From contig CAVWSB010000011.1 in the NCBI GenBank assembly GCA_963757565.1, positions 1,426,001 to 1,490,000 of the forward strand: DNA of 64,000 nucleotides, read 5' to 3'. Below the pieces are notes generated by a model, which did no database searches, was not told the origin of the DNA, and was given only the letters and a program-made list of their open reading frames with translations. A program made the translations under genes and the position numbers. This document shows, piece after piece, positions 10,340 through 20,004 of the stretch (its first letter is position 1; each line of letters starts with the position of its first letter). The DNA is from PALSA-894 sp963757565. Its GTDB lineage: Bacteria; Pseudomonadota; Alphaproteobacteria; Rhizobiales; Xanthobacteraceae.

Positions 10340-10676
10340 AGTGGACTGTCATCTTGAGCGTGCTCGTACCCATCGCACCCGCCTTCGCAGCCGAACCGCA
10401 GTTCGGCCGTTGGGCGGTGGACGGACAGCATTGCGGCTATGGCGGCGACACGCTTTCAGACTGCTCCGCTGACGGTGACGGAACCGATGCTGCGCTGGGC
10501 CGGCGAGTACTGCACCATCGGCAAAATGTACAAGGCCGATCAGGCGCTCTACATCGAGGGCCGTTGCTCGAAGGATGGCATGATGGCGCCGGCATCCGAT
10601 CACGCTCGCGATGAAGGGCCAGCATCTCGCGGTGACCTGGAATGGCGCACATAGCGATTTGCAGCGGTGCCCATGA
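10336..10676 (+). CDS. Small secreted protein of unknown function (two frameshifts)
   Basis: Starts with GTG at 10336 inside the rarA stop (GTGA). It has a clear signal peptide (MKWTVILSVLVPIAPAFAA), then a short mature part of about 90 residues with four cysteines, in HCGYGG, EYCTIGK, GRCSKDG and QRCP. After removing one extra base near 10450 and one near 10600 the frame runs to a TGA at 10674-10676 that overlaps the next gene as ATGA. Four cysteines in an exported protein suggest disulfides. I do not recognise the family. It is locked by overlaps between rarA and the pseudouridine synthase gene. Confidence 0.66.
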
Positions 10677-12014
10677 AACAAAGGTCGACAGGGGCGCGCG
10701 GGGGCACGGCAGGGCGGTCCGCGCAAGGCGCAGGCGCGCAAGTCGAGGGGTGCGCAGGGAACGCGCCAAGATGTGCGGCGGCCCGGTGTGGACTCGCGGC
10801 CGAAAGCGCGGCGATGCCCGGCCCGGTCGTCGCGAGATGCCCGACCGATCCGAGCGGCCGAAGCGCGAGACGTTCGACTCCCGCAAGTCCAAGACCCGCA
10901 AAGGCCGCGAGCGGACCCTTGACCCGCGCCCACGCCCGGGCCGTTCCTTTGAACGACCGCCGCGCCTTGCCGAGCCTGAAGCGAGACCTGAGCCCGCGCC
11001 GCTCCCCGAGATCGCGACCGGCGTGCAGACTGTCACGGCCTCGGCCGACGAAGGTGGCATGCGGCTCGATCGCTTTTTCGAGGCAGCGGTTTCCCGGAAT
11101 CTCGTTCAGCCACATCCAGCGCATCATCCGCAAAGGCGAGGTGCGGGTGAATGGCAAGCGCGCCGACCCGAAGGATCGCCTGGAAACCGGCCAGCAGATC
11201 CGCATTCCGCCGCTCAAGCTCGAATGTGCCGAAGCGGACCTCGCTTCTGTCCACCGAGGACGAGAAGACGCAGGATTTCCTCAAATCCATCACGCTGCAC
11301 GAGGATGCCGACGTGATGGTGCTGAACAAGCCGATGGGCCTCTCGGTGCAGGGCGGCTCCGGCACCACGCGCCATCTCGACGGCATGCTTGAGGTGCTGC
11401 GCCAGCCGGGTATCGACGGGCAACGCCCGCGCCTCGTGCACCGGCTCGACAAGGACACCGCCGGCTGCCTGCTTGTCGCCAAGACGCGCTTTGCGGCGGC
11501 GGCGTTGGCGAAGACATTTCGCTCGCGGTCGGCACGCAAGACCTACTGGGCCTTGGTCGTGGGCGTGCCGAAGCCGCGGCAGGGGCGTATCTCGACCTTC
11601 CTCGCCAAAGAGGAGCGTGAGGAAGAGAGCTTCATGCGCGTCGCGCAACATGGCGATGAAGGCGCGAGCCACGCGATCACTTATTACGCAGTGGTCGAAA
11701 CCTCGGCGAGCGCGCTGGCCTGGGTCTCGCTGAAGCCGGTGACCGGCCGCACCCATCAGCTGCGCGCCCACATGGCGCATGTGGGCAATCCCATTATCGG
11801 CGACCCGAAATACTTCCAGATCGAAAACTGGGAGCTGCCGGGCGGCCTGCAGAACAAGCTGCATCTGCTCGCGCGCCGCATCGCGGTGCCGCATCCGCGC
11901 GGCGGCGTCATCGACGTGACCGCGCCGCTCCCGCCGCACATGCAGCAAACCTGGAATCTGCTCGGTCTCGATGCGGCGCGCTACGACCCGATCCTCGACG
12001 CGCCGGAAGAATGA
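10673..12014 (+). CDS. RluC/RluD-type 23S rRNA pseudouridine synthase (frameshifted N-terminal part)
   Basis: The conserved part holds an S4 RNA-binding domain (MRLDRFF and IRKGEVRVNGKRA) followed by the pseudouridine synthase domain with the catalytic-Asp motif HRLDKDTAGCLL (about 11440) and the KTYWALVVG and GRTHQLRAHMAH motifs. It ends at 12014. Upstream of S4 is a long Arg/Gly/Pro-rich low-complexity extension starting MKQRSTGARGGTAG at 10673. Such extensions occur in alphaproteobacterial RluC. At least three frame changes fall between 10740 and 11250; the catalytic domain itself is clean. The exact rRNA target (RluC or RluD type) is not decidable here. Confidence 0.87.
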
Positions 12015-12108
12015 CCGGGATGTGATGGCGCGAGCATTGAGATGGATGCAACGCGGCGGGGTCCGACGGCGTTGTTGGCGACAGGGGGGCGCGCAGGGAG
12101 CAGGGCTG

Positions 12109-12417
12109 ATGCGGCAAACGATAGCGATCCTGATGGTACTCGCGGCCTGCGGTATTCCAGCAGCACACGCGCAGAATCCACCAATCCTGACACCCCCGCC
12201 GCCTGTCGTGGTGCCGCCGCTCCCCGTCGCGCCAGCTCCGGTGCCTTCTGCCAATCCGATGCCCGCGCCGCTTTCGCCCGGCTATGGGACGCCGCCGGGC
12301 ATCAACACCGCGACCCCGCTCGGTTCGACGCCCCGCGCCGTCTACCGCCAGCCGGCAGGTCCCGGACCCGGTAACCGTCACCACAAGAAGCGCCGCTTCC
12401 AAAGCTCGTCTCGCTAG
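12109..12417 (+). CDS. Secreted proline-rich protein of unknown function
   Basis: The 102-residue product has a signal peptide MRQTIAILMVLAACGIPAAHAQ followed by a Pro-rich stretch (PPILTPPPPVVVPPLP and similar) and a basic tail (HHKKRRFQSSSR). An earlier in-frame start is possible, but 12109 places the signal peptide correctly. No enzyme motif is seen. Such proteins are common, poorly conserved envelope proteins in Hyphomicrobiales. It is followed by the ArsR promoter region. Confidence 0.62.
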   Translation: MRQTIAILMVLAACGIPAAHAQNPPILTPPPPVVVPPLPVAPAPVPSANPMPAPLSPGYGTPPGINTATPLGSTPRAVYRQPAGPGPGNRHHKKRRFQSSSR

Positions 12418-12452
12418 GCGAATTGCGGCCTACAAGAAATCTCACCTTTCCC

Positions 12453-12482
12453 TTGACAGGCAACCAAATGGTTGCATATTGT
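12453..12482 (+). promoter_or_regulatory. Promoter with embedded operator for the ArsR-SRPBCC unit
   Basis: TTGACA at 12453-12458 is a perfect -35 box. TATTGT at 12477-12482 (18-base spacer) or ATATTG at 12476 (17-base spacer) can serve as -10. The spacer contains a perfect inverted repeat CAACCA-AA-TGGTTG at 12461-12474, as expected for a dimeric winged-helix repressor. The predicted transcription start falls at or within a few bases of the ArsR ATG at 12487. Confidence 0.8.
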
Positions 12483-12486
12483 CGTC

Positions 12487-12799
12487 ATGGACAAGGTGTT
12501 CAAGGCGCTCGCCGACCCGAGCCGCCGCGAACTGCTTGATCGCCTCTTCGCCGATAATGGCCAGACGCTCGGACAATTGTGCGAGCGCCTCGCGATGTCG
12601 CGGCAGGCGGTGACCAAGCATCTCGTCCTGCTGGAGGAGGCGAACCTCGTCGCGACCGTGCGTCGCGGGCGCGAGAAGCTGCACTACCTCAATCCGGTCC
12701 CGATCCACGAGATCGCGGAGCGTTGGATCGGGAAGTTCGAGCGCGGCCGGCTTCAGGCGCTCAGACTGAGCTTGAAAAAGGGTCTGGAGAGAGCGATGA
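12487..12799 (+). CDS. ArsR-family winged-helix transcriptional regulator
   Basis: Starts MDKVFKALADPSRRELLDRL, the first helix of ArsR/SmtB regulators, and includes the recognition helix segment MSRQAVTKHLVLLEEANLV and wing RRGREKLHYLNP, then an IHEIAERWIGKFE dimerisation helix. No CxC-type metal site is present, so it is probably not a metal sensor. The branch that precedes SRPBCC (AHSA1-like) genes has this form. As given, the frame stays open into the SRPBCC gene. Removing one base near 12790 would create a TGA overlapping the ATG at 12796, the overlap style used all over this region, so two separate genes are likelier than a fusion. It probably represses its own promoter. Confidence 0.85.
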
Positions 12800-13267
12800 G
12801 CAAGCCGAAGTTCGTGTACGTCACCTACATCCGCACCACGCCCGAGAAAGTATGGGCGGCGCTGACGGACCCGCAGACCATCAGGACATACTGGTTCGGC
12901 ATCACGGCCGAAGCGACTTGAAGCCGGGCTCGCCGTGGGCGCTCAAGTTCGAGGACGGCCGCACGGCGGACACCGGCGAAATTCTGGAGGCCGTTCCGAA
13001 CAAGCGCCTCGTCATCCGCTGGCGCAACGAGTTCAAGCCGGAGCTGAAGGCCGAAGGTTGGTCGCGCTGCACGATGGAGATCGAGATGGCCGACTACTAT
13101 CCGGATTTCGGCGGCAAGGCAGTGAAGCTCACCGATCACGCACGAACTGGAAGGCGAGGGCACGAAGTTCATCGAGGCCGTATCCGGCGGCTGGCCGAAG
13201 ATCCTGTCGAACCTCAAATCGCTGCTCGAGACCGGCGACGTCGCGTTCGAGGTGCGGGTGGCCATGA
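12796..13267 (+). CDS. SRPBCC (AHSA1/START-like) domain protein 1 (frameshifted)
   Basis: Reads MSKPKFVYVTYIRTTPEKVWAALTDP, the first strand and helix of the SRPBCC hydrophobic-pocket fold in AHSA1-like proteins, then GEILEAVPNKRLVIRW and a C-terminal helix SGGWPKILSNLKSLLETG. Frame breaks occur near 12918 and near 13138 (an extra G between ACC and ATC). The end is inferred: one further base change near 13250 gives a TGA overlapping the next ATG at 13264. Such proteins bind small ligands, but their role next to ArsR regulators is unknown. Confidence 0.78.
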
Positions 13268-13795
13268 TCGACACCAGCAAAATTCAAGCCGAAGACCGTC
13301 TACGTCACCTACATCGCATCGACGCCGGAGAAGGTGTGGCAGGCGCTGATCGATCCTGCCTTCACGCGGCAGTATTTCTTCGGCTTCGCGATCGAGGTCG
13401 AGCCGCGGGCCGGCGGTGCGTTCCGCTTGCTCGCGCCGGATGGCTCGACGCATGTCAGCGGCGAAGTGGTCGAATGGTCGCCGCCGCAGCGGCTGTGCGT
13501 GACGTGGCGCGTCCCCGGCATGACGGATTTCGCCGAACTGCCCGAATGCCTTGTCAGCTACGACCTCGTGCAGACGGGCGCTAGCGTTCAACTCACGATG
13601 ATGGAATCGCACGCCTGGGACGTACCGGAAGCGATCCTGCGCGGCGGTCAGTCCGGCTGGCCGAAGATCCTGTCCAGTCTCAAGAGCGTGCTGGAAACCG
13701 GCCAGCCGCTGTCGATCGAGGGCGGCGGCATGCCGGAGGGATTTCTGGAGGCCGTGAAAAAGGCGGTCGCCGAGAGGCCGTGGGAGAAAGGCTGA
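13264..13795 (+). CDS. SRPBCC (AHSA1/START-like) domain protein 2 (one frameshift)
   Basis: A paralogue of the preceding gene: KTVYVTYIASTPEKVWQALIDP, GEVVEWSPPQRLCVTW, SHAWDVPEAILRGGQSGWPKILSSLKSVLETG, ending RPWEKG. The start is MIDTSK at 13264. One surplus A in AAAA at about 13279-13282 breaks the frame; removing it yields MIDTSKFKPKTVYVTY, a natural N terminus. About 176 residues. The tandem pair behind an ArsR gene probably forms one autoregulated transcription unit. Ligand unknown. Confidence 0.82.
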
Positions 13796-13821
13796 TACCG
13801 GGCATGAGCGGCGGGCCTCGG

Positions 13822-14881
13822 TTAGCGCAAGCTCGCGTTGAACCGCTCCAGCGCCGCCGAGCCCGGGCACAGCTCCTTCTCGCCGAGCGCATTGAGCGGC
13901 GTCTCGACGGTGGCGAGATGCGAGTGCAGATCGTCCGGGATCGTTGTCCACGTAAAGCAAGCCCGGTGACGATCTGACCCTCGGCCGCGTGATGCAGCAG
14001 GAAGCTCATCGCGGCGAGCTTGTCGTGGATGTTGTATTCGGAATTGAGCTTCTTCAGCGCGATCTTCGAGCCGTCATGCTGCTCGACGATCTCGACCGTG
14101 CCGGGCTCGTAGCTGACTGTGATCGGCTCGCGGCCGGTGATGAAATCGAGCCGGTTCACCGCTTCGTTGTGCATGCGCACGAAATCGAAGCTCTTGGTCG
14201 AGCCGAGGTGGTTGTTGAATGCGACGCAGGGGCTCAGATCACGTCGATGAAGGCCGCGCCCTTGTGCTCGATCGCCGCCTTGATGATCGGCACGAGTTGC
14301 TCCTTGTCGCCGGAGAAGGAGCGCGCCACGAAGGTCGCGCCGAGTTGCATCGCCATCGCGACGAGGTCGATCGCGCTATCGTTGTTCATCGCGCCGCGCT
14401 TGGCCTTCGAGCCGCGGTCGGCGGTCGCCGAGAACTGGCCCTTGGTGAGGCCGTACACGCCGTTGTTCTCGACGATATAGACCATGTTGACGCCGCGCCG
14501 GATCGCGTGCGCGAACTGGCCCAACCCGATCGAGGCCGAGTCGCCGTCACCCGAGACGCCGAGATAGATCAGGTCACGGTTGGCGAGGTTCGCGCCGGTC
14601 AGCACCGACGGCATGCGGCCGTGCACCGAATTGAAGCCGTGCGACTGGCCGAGGAAGTAGGTCGGCGTCTTCGACGAGCAGCCGATGCCGGAGAGCTTCG
14701 CGACGCGGTGCGGCTCCAGCGCCAGTTCGAAGCACGCCTCGATGATGGCGGCCGAGATCGAGTCATGGCCGCAACCCGCGCACAGCGTCGAGACCGAGCC
14801 CTCGTAGTCGCGATGCGTATAGCCGAGCGAATTCTTCGGCAGCGCCGGGTGATGGAACTTCGGCTTGACGATGTAGGTCAT
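13822..14881 (-). CDS. korB: 2-oxoacid:ferredoxin oxidoreductase beta subunit (two frameshifts)
   Basis: From 14881 the product reads MTYIVKPKFHHPALPKN, then LCAGCGHDSI with a Cys-rich loop, GIGCSSKTPTYF, and a thiamine-diphosphate binding stretch GDGDSASIGLGQFAHAIRRGVN...ENNGVYGLTKGQ, the signature of KorB/PorB beta subunits. It ends ALERFNASLR at 13822. Frame changes lie near 14230 and 13960. The subunit carries thiamine diphosphate and one iron-sulfur cluster in the reversible oxidative decarboxylation of 2-oxoacids, probably 2-oxoglutarate. Its start overlaps the korA stop (ATGA). Confidence 0.88.
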
Positions 14882-16723
14882 GACACGACTTTCCGCAGCG
14901 GCGTGACTTTCAGCGCATCGAGGTGATCGCCGATCGCGTTGGCGATGAAGCGGGCCGTGATCGGCGTGCCGTCGTAGTGCAGCACGGGCACGAGGCGCAT
15001 CGGATCGATGTTGCACTCGTTGATGATCAGCGTGCGCAAGCTGGCCGTCGCGGTTCTGCTCGACCACGAACACGAAATCATGGTCGGCGATGAAGTCGTC
15101 GACGTCCTGATGGAACGGGAAGCCGCGCACGCGCAGCATGTCGAGCGGGGCGCCGCGGGCGGCGATCATGTGGATCGCCTCATCCATCGCGGGCGAGGTC
15201 GAGCCGTAATAGATCGCGCCGTAACGCGCCTTGCGGCTCGCCCCCGGCGTCGAGCCGCACCGGGCGCGGCACGAGGCTCTTCGCGGTCTCGAACTTGCGC
15301 AGCAGCCGCTGCATGTTGTCGGCGTAGGGTCCGCCTTCCTCGGTGTAGCGCGCGTAGCGGTCGCGCGAGGTGCCGCGGGTGAAGAAGGAGCCCTTCGTTC
15401 GGGTGCGTGCCGGGGAGCGTGCGGAACGGAATGCCGTCATTGTCGACGTCGAGATAGCGGCCGAAATCCTTCCCGGCTTCGAGCATCGCGGCGGTCATGA
15501 TCTTTCCGCGGTCGTACTGGCTTGCGAGTCGTCCCACTTCAGCGGACGGCAGAGCCGATGGTTCATGCCGATGTCGAGATCGGTCATGACGAAGATCGGC
15601 GTCTGCAGACGGTCGGCGAGGTCGAAAGCCTGCGCGGTCATCTCGAAGGCTTCGGCCGGATCCTCGGGGAACAGCAGCACGTGCTTGGTGTCGCCGTGCG
15701 ACGCGTAGGCGCAGCTCAGGAGGTCGCATTGCTGCGTGCGCGTCGGCATGCCGGTCGAGGGACCGGCGCGCTGCACGTCGACGAGCACGGCCGGGATCTC
15801 GGCGAAGTAGGCAAGCCCGAGGAATTCCTGCATCAGCGAGATGCCGGGGCCGGACGTCGCGGTGAACGCGCGCGCGCCGTTCCAGCCCGCGCCGATCACC
15901 ATGCCGATGGAGGCGAGCTCGTCCTCGGCCTGGATGATGGCGAACTTGTTCTTCTTGTTGTTCGTCGGCGCGGTAACGCGAGCAATGGCGCGTGAAAGCT
16001 TCGGCGACCGAGGACGACGGCGTGATCGGATACCAGGCGCACACCGTCGCGCCGCCATAGACCGCGCCGAGCGCGGTCGCGCTGTTGCCCTCGATCAGGA
16101 TGCGGTCGCCGATCGCGTTCGCCTTCTTCAGCCTCAGGCCGATCGGATGGTCGAGGTTCATCATCACGTAGTCGCGGCCGAGGTGCAGCGCGTGCACGTT
16201 CGGCTCGATCAGCGTGTCCTTGGTGCGGAACTGTTCGGCGATCAGCTTCTCGATCACGCCGACATCCATGTCGAGCAGCGCCGAGAGCGCGCCCACATAG
16301 ATGATGTTCTTGAACAGCTGGCGCTGGCGCGGGTCGATATATTCGCGATTGGTGATCGCGGTGAGCGGCACGCCGATGACCGTGATGTCGTCGCGGAAGC
16401 GCGACGGCCGGCAGCGGCTTGGTGTTGTCGTAGAACAGGTAGCCGCCCTTCTCGATCGAGGCGACATCCTTGTCGAAGGTCTGCGGGTTCATCGCGACCA
16501 TCAGGTCGACGCCGCCGCGCGCGCCGAGGTGGCCGGCTTCGGTCACCCGCACCTCGTACCAGGTCGGCAGCCCCTGGATGTTCGACGGGAAGATGTTGCG
16601 CGGGCTGACCGGCACGCCCATCCGCATCACGGAGCGCGCGAACAGCTCGTTGGCGCTGGCCGAACCCGATCCGTTGACGTTGGCGAACCGGACGACGAAG
16701 TCGTTTACGCTCTCGATCGGCAT
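14878..16723 (-). CDS. korA: 2-oxoacid:ferredoxin oxidoreductase alpha subunit with fused gamma domain (frameshifted)
   Basis: The N-terminal about 190 residues form the CoA-binding gamma-type domain (FVVRFANVNGSGSASANELF, GGVDLMVAMNPQTF). The alpha-type domain follows with the YPITPSSSVAEAF motif (about 16030) and the SGPGISLMQEFLGLAYFAEIPAVLVDVQRAGPSTGMPT core. Total about 610 residues, normal for gamma-alpha fused KorA. At least five single-base changes break the frame (near 16410, 15980, 15535, 15400 and others to 15050). The start at 16723 overlaps the end of the upstream flavoprotein gene by 19 bases. It provides the 2-oxoacid site together with KorB. 2-oxoglutarate as substrate is inferred from the alpha/beta layout. 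Confidence 0.87.
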
Positions 16724-18502
16724 GCTGATTCCGCTTGCGTCATTTCGATCAGGTATTTCTGCATGTCCCATGCGCCGGTCGGGCAGCGCTCGGCGCACAG
16801 GCCGCAGTGCAGGCACACGTCCTCGTCCTTCACCATCACGCGGCCGGTCTTGAGATTGTCGGCGACGTAGAGGTCTTGCGTCAGGTTCTGCGCCGGCGCC
16901 TTCAGCCGCGTGCGCAGCTCGGCTTCCTCGCCATTCTGCCGTGAAGGTGATGCAGTCCATCGGGCAGATATCGACGCAGGCGTCGCACTCGATGCAGAGC
17001 TGGCCGGTGAATACGGTCTGGACGTCGCAGTTCAGGCAGCGCTGCGCTTCCGCGAAGGCGAGCTTGTCATCATAGCCAAGCTCGACCTCGGTGCGGATGT
17101 CCTTGAGCGCGATGACGTTGTCGCGCGTCGGCACGCGGTAGCGCTTGTCGTTCGCGATATCGTTGTCGTAGGACCACTCGTGGATGCCCATCTTCTGGCT
17201 GACGACTTCCACGGCGGGCAGCGGACGATGCGCGACGTCCTCGCCGTTGAGGAACTTGTCGATCGAGACCGCGGCCTCGTGGCCGTGCGCCACCGCCCAG
17301 ATGATGTTCTTCGGGCCGAACGCCGCGTCGCCGCCGAAGAACACCTTCGGATTGGTCGACGCGAAGGTCTTCGGATCGACCTTCGGCATATTCCACTTGT
17401 CGAACTCGAGCCCGATATCGCGCTCGATCCAGGGAAACGAATTCTCCTGGCCGACCGCGACCAGCACGTCGTCGCATTCGAAATGCTGATCCGGCTCGCC
17501 GGACGGCACCAGCTTGCGGCGGCCCTTGGCGTCGTACTCGGCCTTCACCTTCTCGAAGATGACGCCGGTGAGCTTGCCGTCCTCGTGGGTGAATTCCTTC
17601 GGCACGAGGAAATTGTGGATCGGGATGCCTTCGTGCTGCGCGTCTTCCTTTTCCCAGGGGCACGCCTTCATCTCCTCGAAGCCGGAGCGGACGATCACCT
17701 TCACGTCCTCGCCGCCGAGGCGGCGCGAGGAGCGGCAGCAGTCCATCGCGGTATTGCCGCCGCCGAGCACGATCACGCGCTTGCCGATCTTGGTGATGTG
17801 GCCGAACGACACCGAGGAGAGCCAGTCGATGCCGATGTGGATGTTCTTGGCGGCTTCCTTGCGGCCCGGAATGTCGAGCTCGCGACCGCGCGGCGCGCCG
17901 GAGCCGACGAATATCGCGTCCCAGTCTTCGGCGAGCAGCTTCTTCAGGCTTTCGACCGGCCGTCCGCCGCGAAATTCGACGCCGAGATTGAGGATGTAAT
18001 TGCACTCCTCGTCGATCACCTTGTCGGGCAGCCGGAACTTTGGGATCTGCGAGCGCATCATGCCGCCGGAGCGGAAGTCGCCGTCGAACACCACGCATTC
18101 GTAGCCCATCGGCGCGAGGTCGCGCGCGACGGTGAGCGAGGCGGGGCCCGCGCCGACCAGCGCGATGCGCTTGCCGTTGCGCTTGCTCTTCTCGACGGCT
18201 TTGGGAAGCCGTGCGGTGATGTCTTCCTTGTAGTCGGCGGCAACGCGCTTCAGGCGGCAGATCGCGACCGGCTCTTTCTCGACACGGCCGCGCCGGCAGG
18301 CCGGTTCGCACGGCCGGTCGCAGGTGCGGCCCAGAATTCCGGGAAACACGTTGGACTTCCAGTTGACCATGTAGGCGTCGCCGTAGCGGCCCGCCGAGAT
18401 CAGTCGGATGTATTCGGGAACGGGCGTGTGCGCGGGGCAGGCCCACTGGCAATCGACGACTTTATGGAAGTAGTCGGGCGCCGCAATGTCGGTGAGTTTC
18501 AT
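16705..18502 (-). CDS. GltD-like FAD/NAD(P)-dependent oxidoreductase with C-terminal 2[4Fe-4S] ferredoxin domain (one frameshift)
   Basis: Starts MKLTDIAAPDYFHKVVDCQWACPAH; an N-terminal Fe-S domain has cysteines in CDRPCEPACRR. The FAD-binding motif VGAGPASLTVARDLA and the NAD(P)-binding motif IVLGGGNTAMDCCR follow, as in glutamate synthase small subunits and NfnB. The C terminus adds two ferredoxin motifs, CIECDACVDICPMDC and CLHCGLCAERCPTGAW. One frame break lies near 16935, between the two clusters. With about 599 residues it is longer than plain GltD. As first gene of the korA-korB operon it most likely shuttles electrons between NAD(P)H and the Kor enzyme; glutamate synthesis is unlikely since no GltB is nearby. 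Confidence 0.87.
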
Positions 18503-18708
18503 TCAACTCCTCGTGCTCGCGCCCCTCTGGCGAGAAGGGACTCGCGCGGCGCCGCCTCAAGCCGTTCATCCCGTGGACCGGCCTCTGGGTGCCGATTCCG
18601 GAGCCGGAATGTTAGTGGAGCGATTCCAAGAAAGCCACCGCTACCAAGGTTAAAACGGGGTCATTTCCCACGCGATGGTTGCTGCGGGGCGAGAGCGCTG
18701 TTTAAGCC

Positions 18709-19420
18709 ATGGAGCGCGCCGGATCGAGGCGAAACGAGAGGCTTAAGTCCTTGAAATTGGTGATATTTGATTGCGACGGAACCCTGGTGGACAGCCAGCA
18801 CATGATCGTCACGGCGATGACGCGCGGCCTACGACGCCCATGGCATCGCCCTTCCCGACCGAGAGACATGCTGTCGGTGGTCGGCCTCTCGCTGACCGAG
18901 GCCTTCACCAAGCTGGGCGAGGGAGCCGAGGACTATTCCCGGTTGCGAGCCTCGCCGAGCACTACAGGGACGCCTTCCATGCGATGCGTCAGGCCGGCGA
19001 GCACATCGAGCCGCTCTATCCGGGTGCGGCGGACGCGATCGCAGAACTTGCGCGGCGCGATGACGTCGTCGCTCGGCATCGCGACCGGCAAGTCGCAGCG
19101 CGGCGTCAGGCTCGTGCTCGAAGCATCACGGTCTGCTCGATCATTTCCTCACCATCAAAACAGCGGACGATGCGCCGTCCAAGCCTGATCCCGGCATGGT
19201 GCTTCATGCGATGCGCGAGGCCGGCGTCGAAGCGCAGGATACGGTCGTTGTCGGCGACACCGTCTACGACATCGCGATGGCGCGTGCGGCCGGCGCGACG
19301 GCGATCGGCGTGGCGTGGGGCTATCACCGTGCCGAAGCGCTGAGCGACGCCGGCGCGTACAAGGTGATCGACGATTTCGCGACCCTGCTTCCCGCGCTCG
19401 ATGCGCACTGGACGAAATGA
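18709..19420 (+). CDS. HAD-superfamily phosphatase, subfamily IA (frameshifted)
   Basis: HAD motif I reads VIFDCDGTLVDSQ near the start. The cap region is scattered over frames, SLGIATGKSQRG supplies the motif II region, KPDPGMVLHAM holds the motif III Lys, and VVGDTVYDIAMARAAG is motif IV. Family members of about 230 residues hydrolyse phosphoglycolate, pyrimidine nucleotides or similar esters. At least four frame changes occur between 18830 and 19140. The start is uncertain: ATG 18709, or TTG 18751 which would directly give LKLVIFDCDGT. It lies in the rluC-HAD-ATP12 order known from relatives but is separated from rluC by accessory genes. Confidence 0.85.
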
Positions 19421-19772
19421 CGCAGTGCAGCGCCACGATTGCCCCGGTTTCGCCGCACACCCTGCGTCACGTTAACGATTGCGGTCGGTTGGAGCCTCGC
19501 GACTGGCACGAAATTGCATGCCGAAGCGGATGCGTTTCGGAGAGAATTAAGCTGCTGCGGCTGGTATTTCAGCAGCCGCGTCGCGCAATCGCGACATTTC
19601 CCACCGAAATTCAAACGAACTCACGCGCCCGACGTATGCGCTCCGGGCGGGGCGATCCGCGCCGGTGGAATAGATCGCCGCCAAACTTTACGCGCGATCG
19701 GGCGTTAGTCATCGCCTCATCGACGCGTTGCGTTATCCCGAGCATGAGGCCTGCAACACTGGGGAGCAATCG
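19421..19772. other. Intergenic gap of about 350 bases, no gene recognised
   Basis: I see no convincing coding sequence. The only structure is an imperfect hairpin around GCGGCTG at 19557-19563 and CAGCCGC at 19573-19579, without a following T run. The end contains the GGGGAG ribosome-binding site of the DUF2188 gene at 19761-19766. Confidence 0.6.
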
Positions 19773-20003
19773 ATGTCGCCAACCCGATACTTCCTCGTCC
19801 AGCATGACGACGCGTGGATGATCCAGTTCGCCGACGAAGAGTTCGGCCCATACAAGAGCAAGTCCGAAGCAATGCTGTTCGCGGTCGAGGCCGCGCGCAA
19901 ACTGGCCCAGCGCGGCGCAGATACCGAGGTGTGCCTGATGGGCGACAATGGCTTCTTTCACGCCGAATGGAGCAACGCGCCGCAACAGGTTGCGATCGCA
20001 TAA
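19773..20003 (+). CDS. DUF2188-like small protein
   Basis: The 76-residue product reads MSPTRYFLVQHDDAWMIQFADEEFGPYKSKSEAMLFAVEAARKLAQRG and resembles the DUF2188 fold: a beta-hairpin with a central Trp followed by a helix that begins with Ser/Thr-x-x-EA. The ATG at 19773 is preceded by GGGGAG seven bases upstream, which fixes the start. No catalytic motif is seen and the role is unknown. The membrane-protein gene follows after one base. Confidence 0.75.
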   Translation: MSPTRYFLVQHDDAWMIQFADEEFGPYKSKSEAMLFAVEAARKLAQRGADTEVCLMGDNGFFHAEWSNAPQQVAIA

Positions 20004-20004
20004 T

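Noticed and set aside
12487..13795. A single ArsR-SRPBCC-SRPBCC triple fusion
   Set aside because: It requires accepting the frame at two junctions while rejecting it at three other breaks. Separate genes with ATGA overlaps fit better with the rest of this tract.
2006..19420. Reading the broken genes as pseudogenes
   Set aside because: Essential or near-essential genes in the second tract (serS, secD, secF, tatC) show the same kind of breaks, and single-base repair restores full family length each time. True decay would not hit all genes equally.
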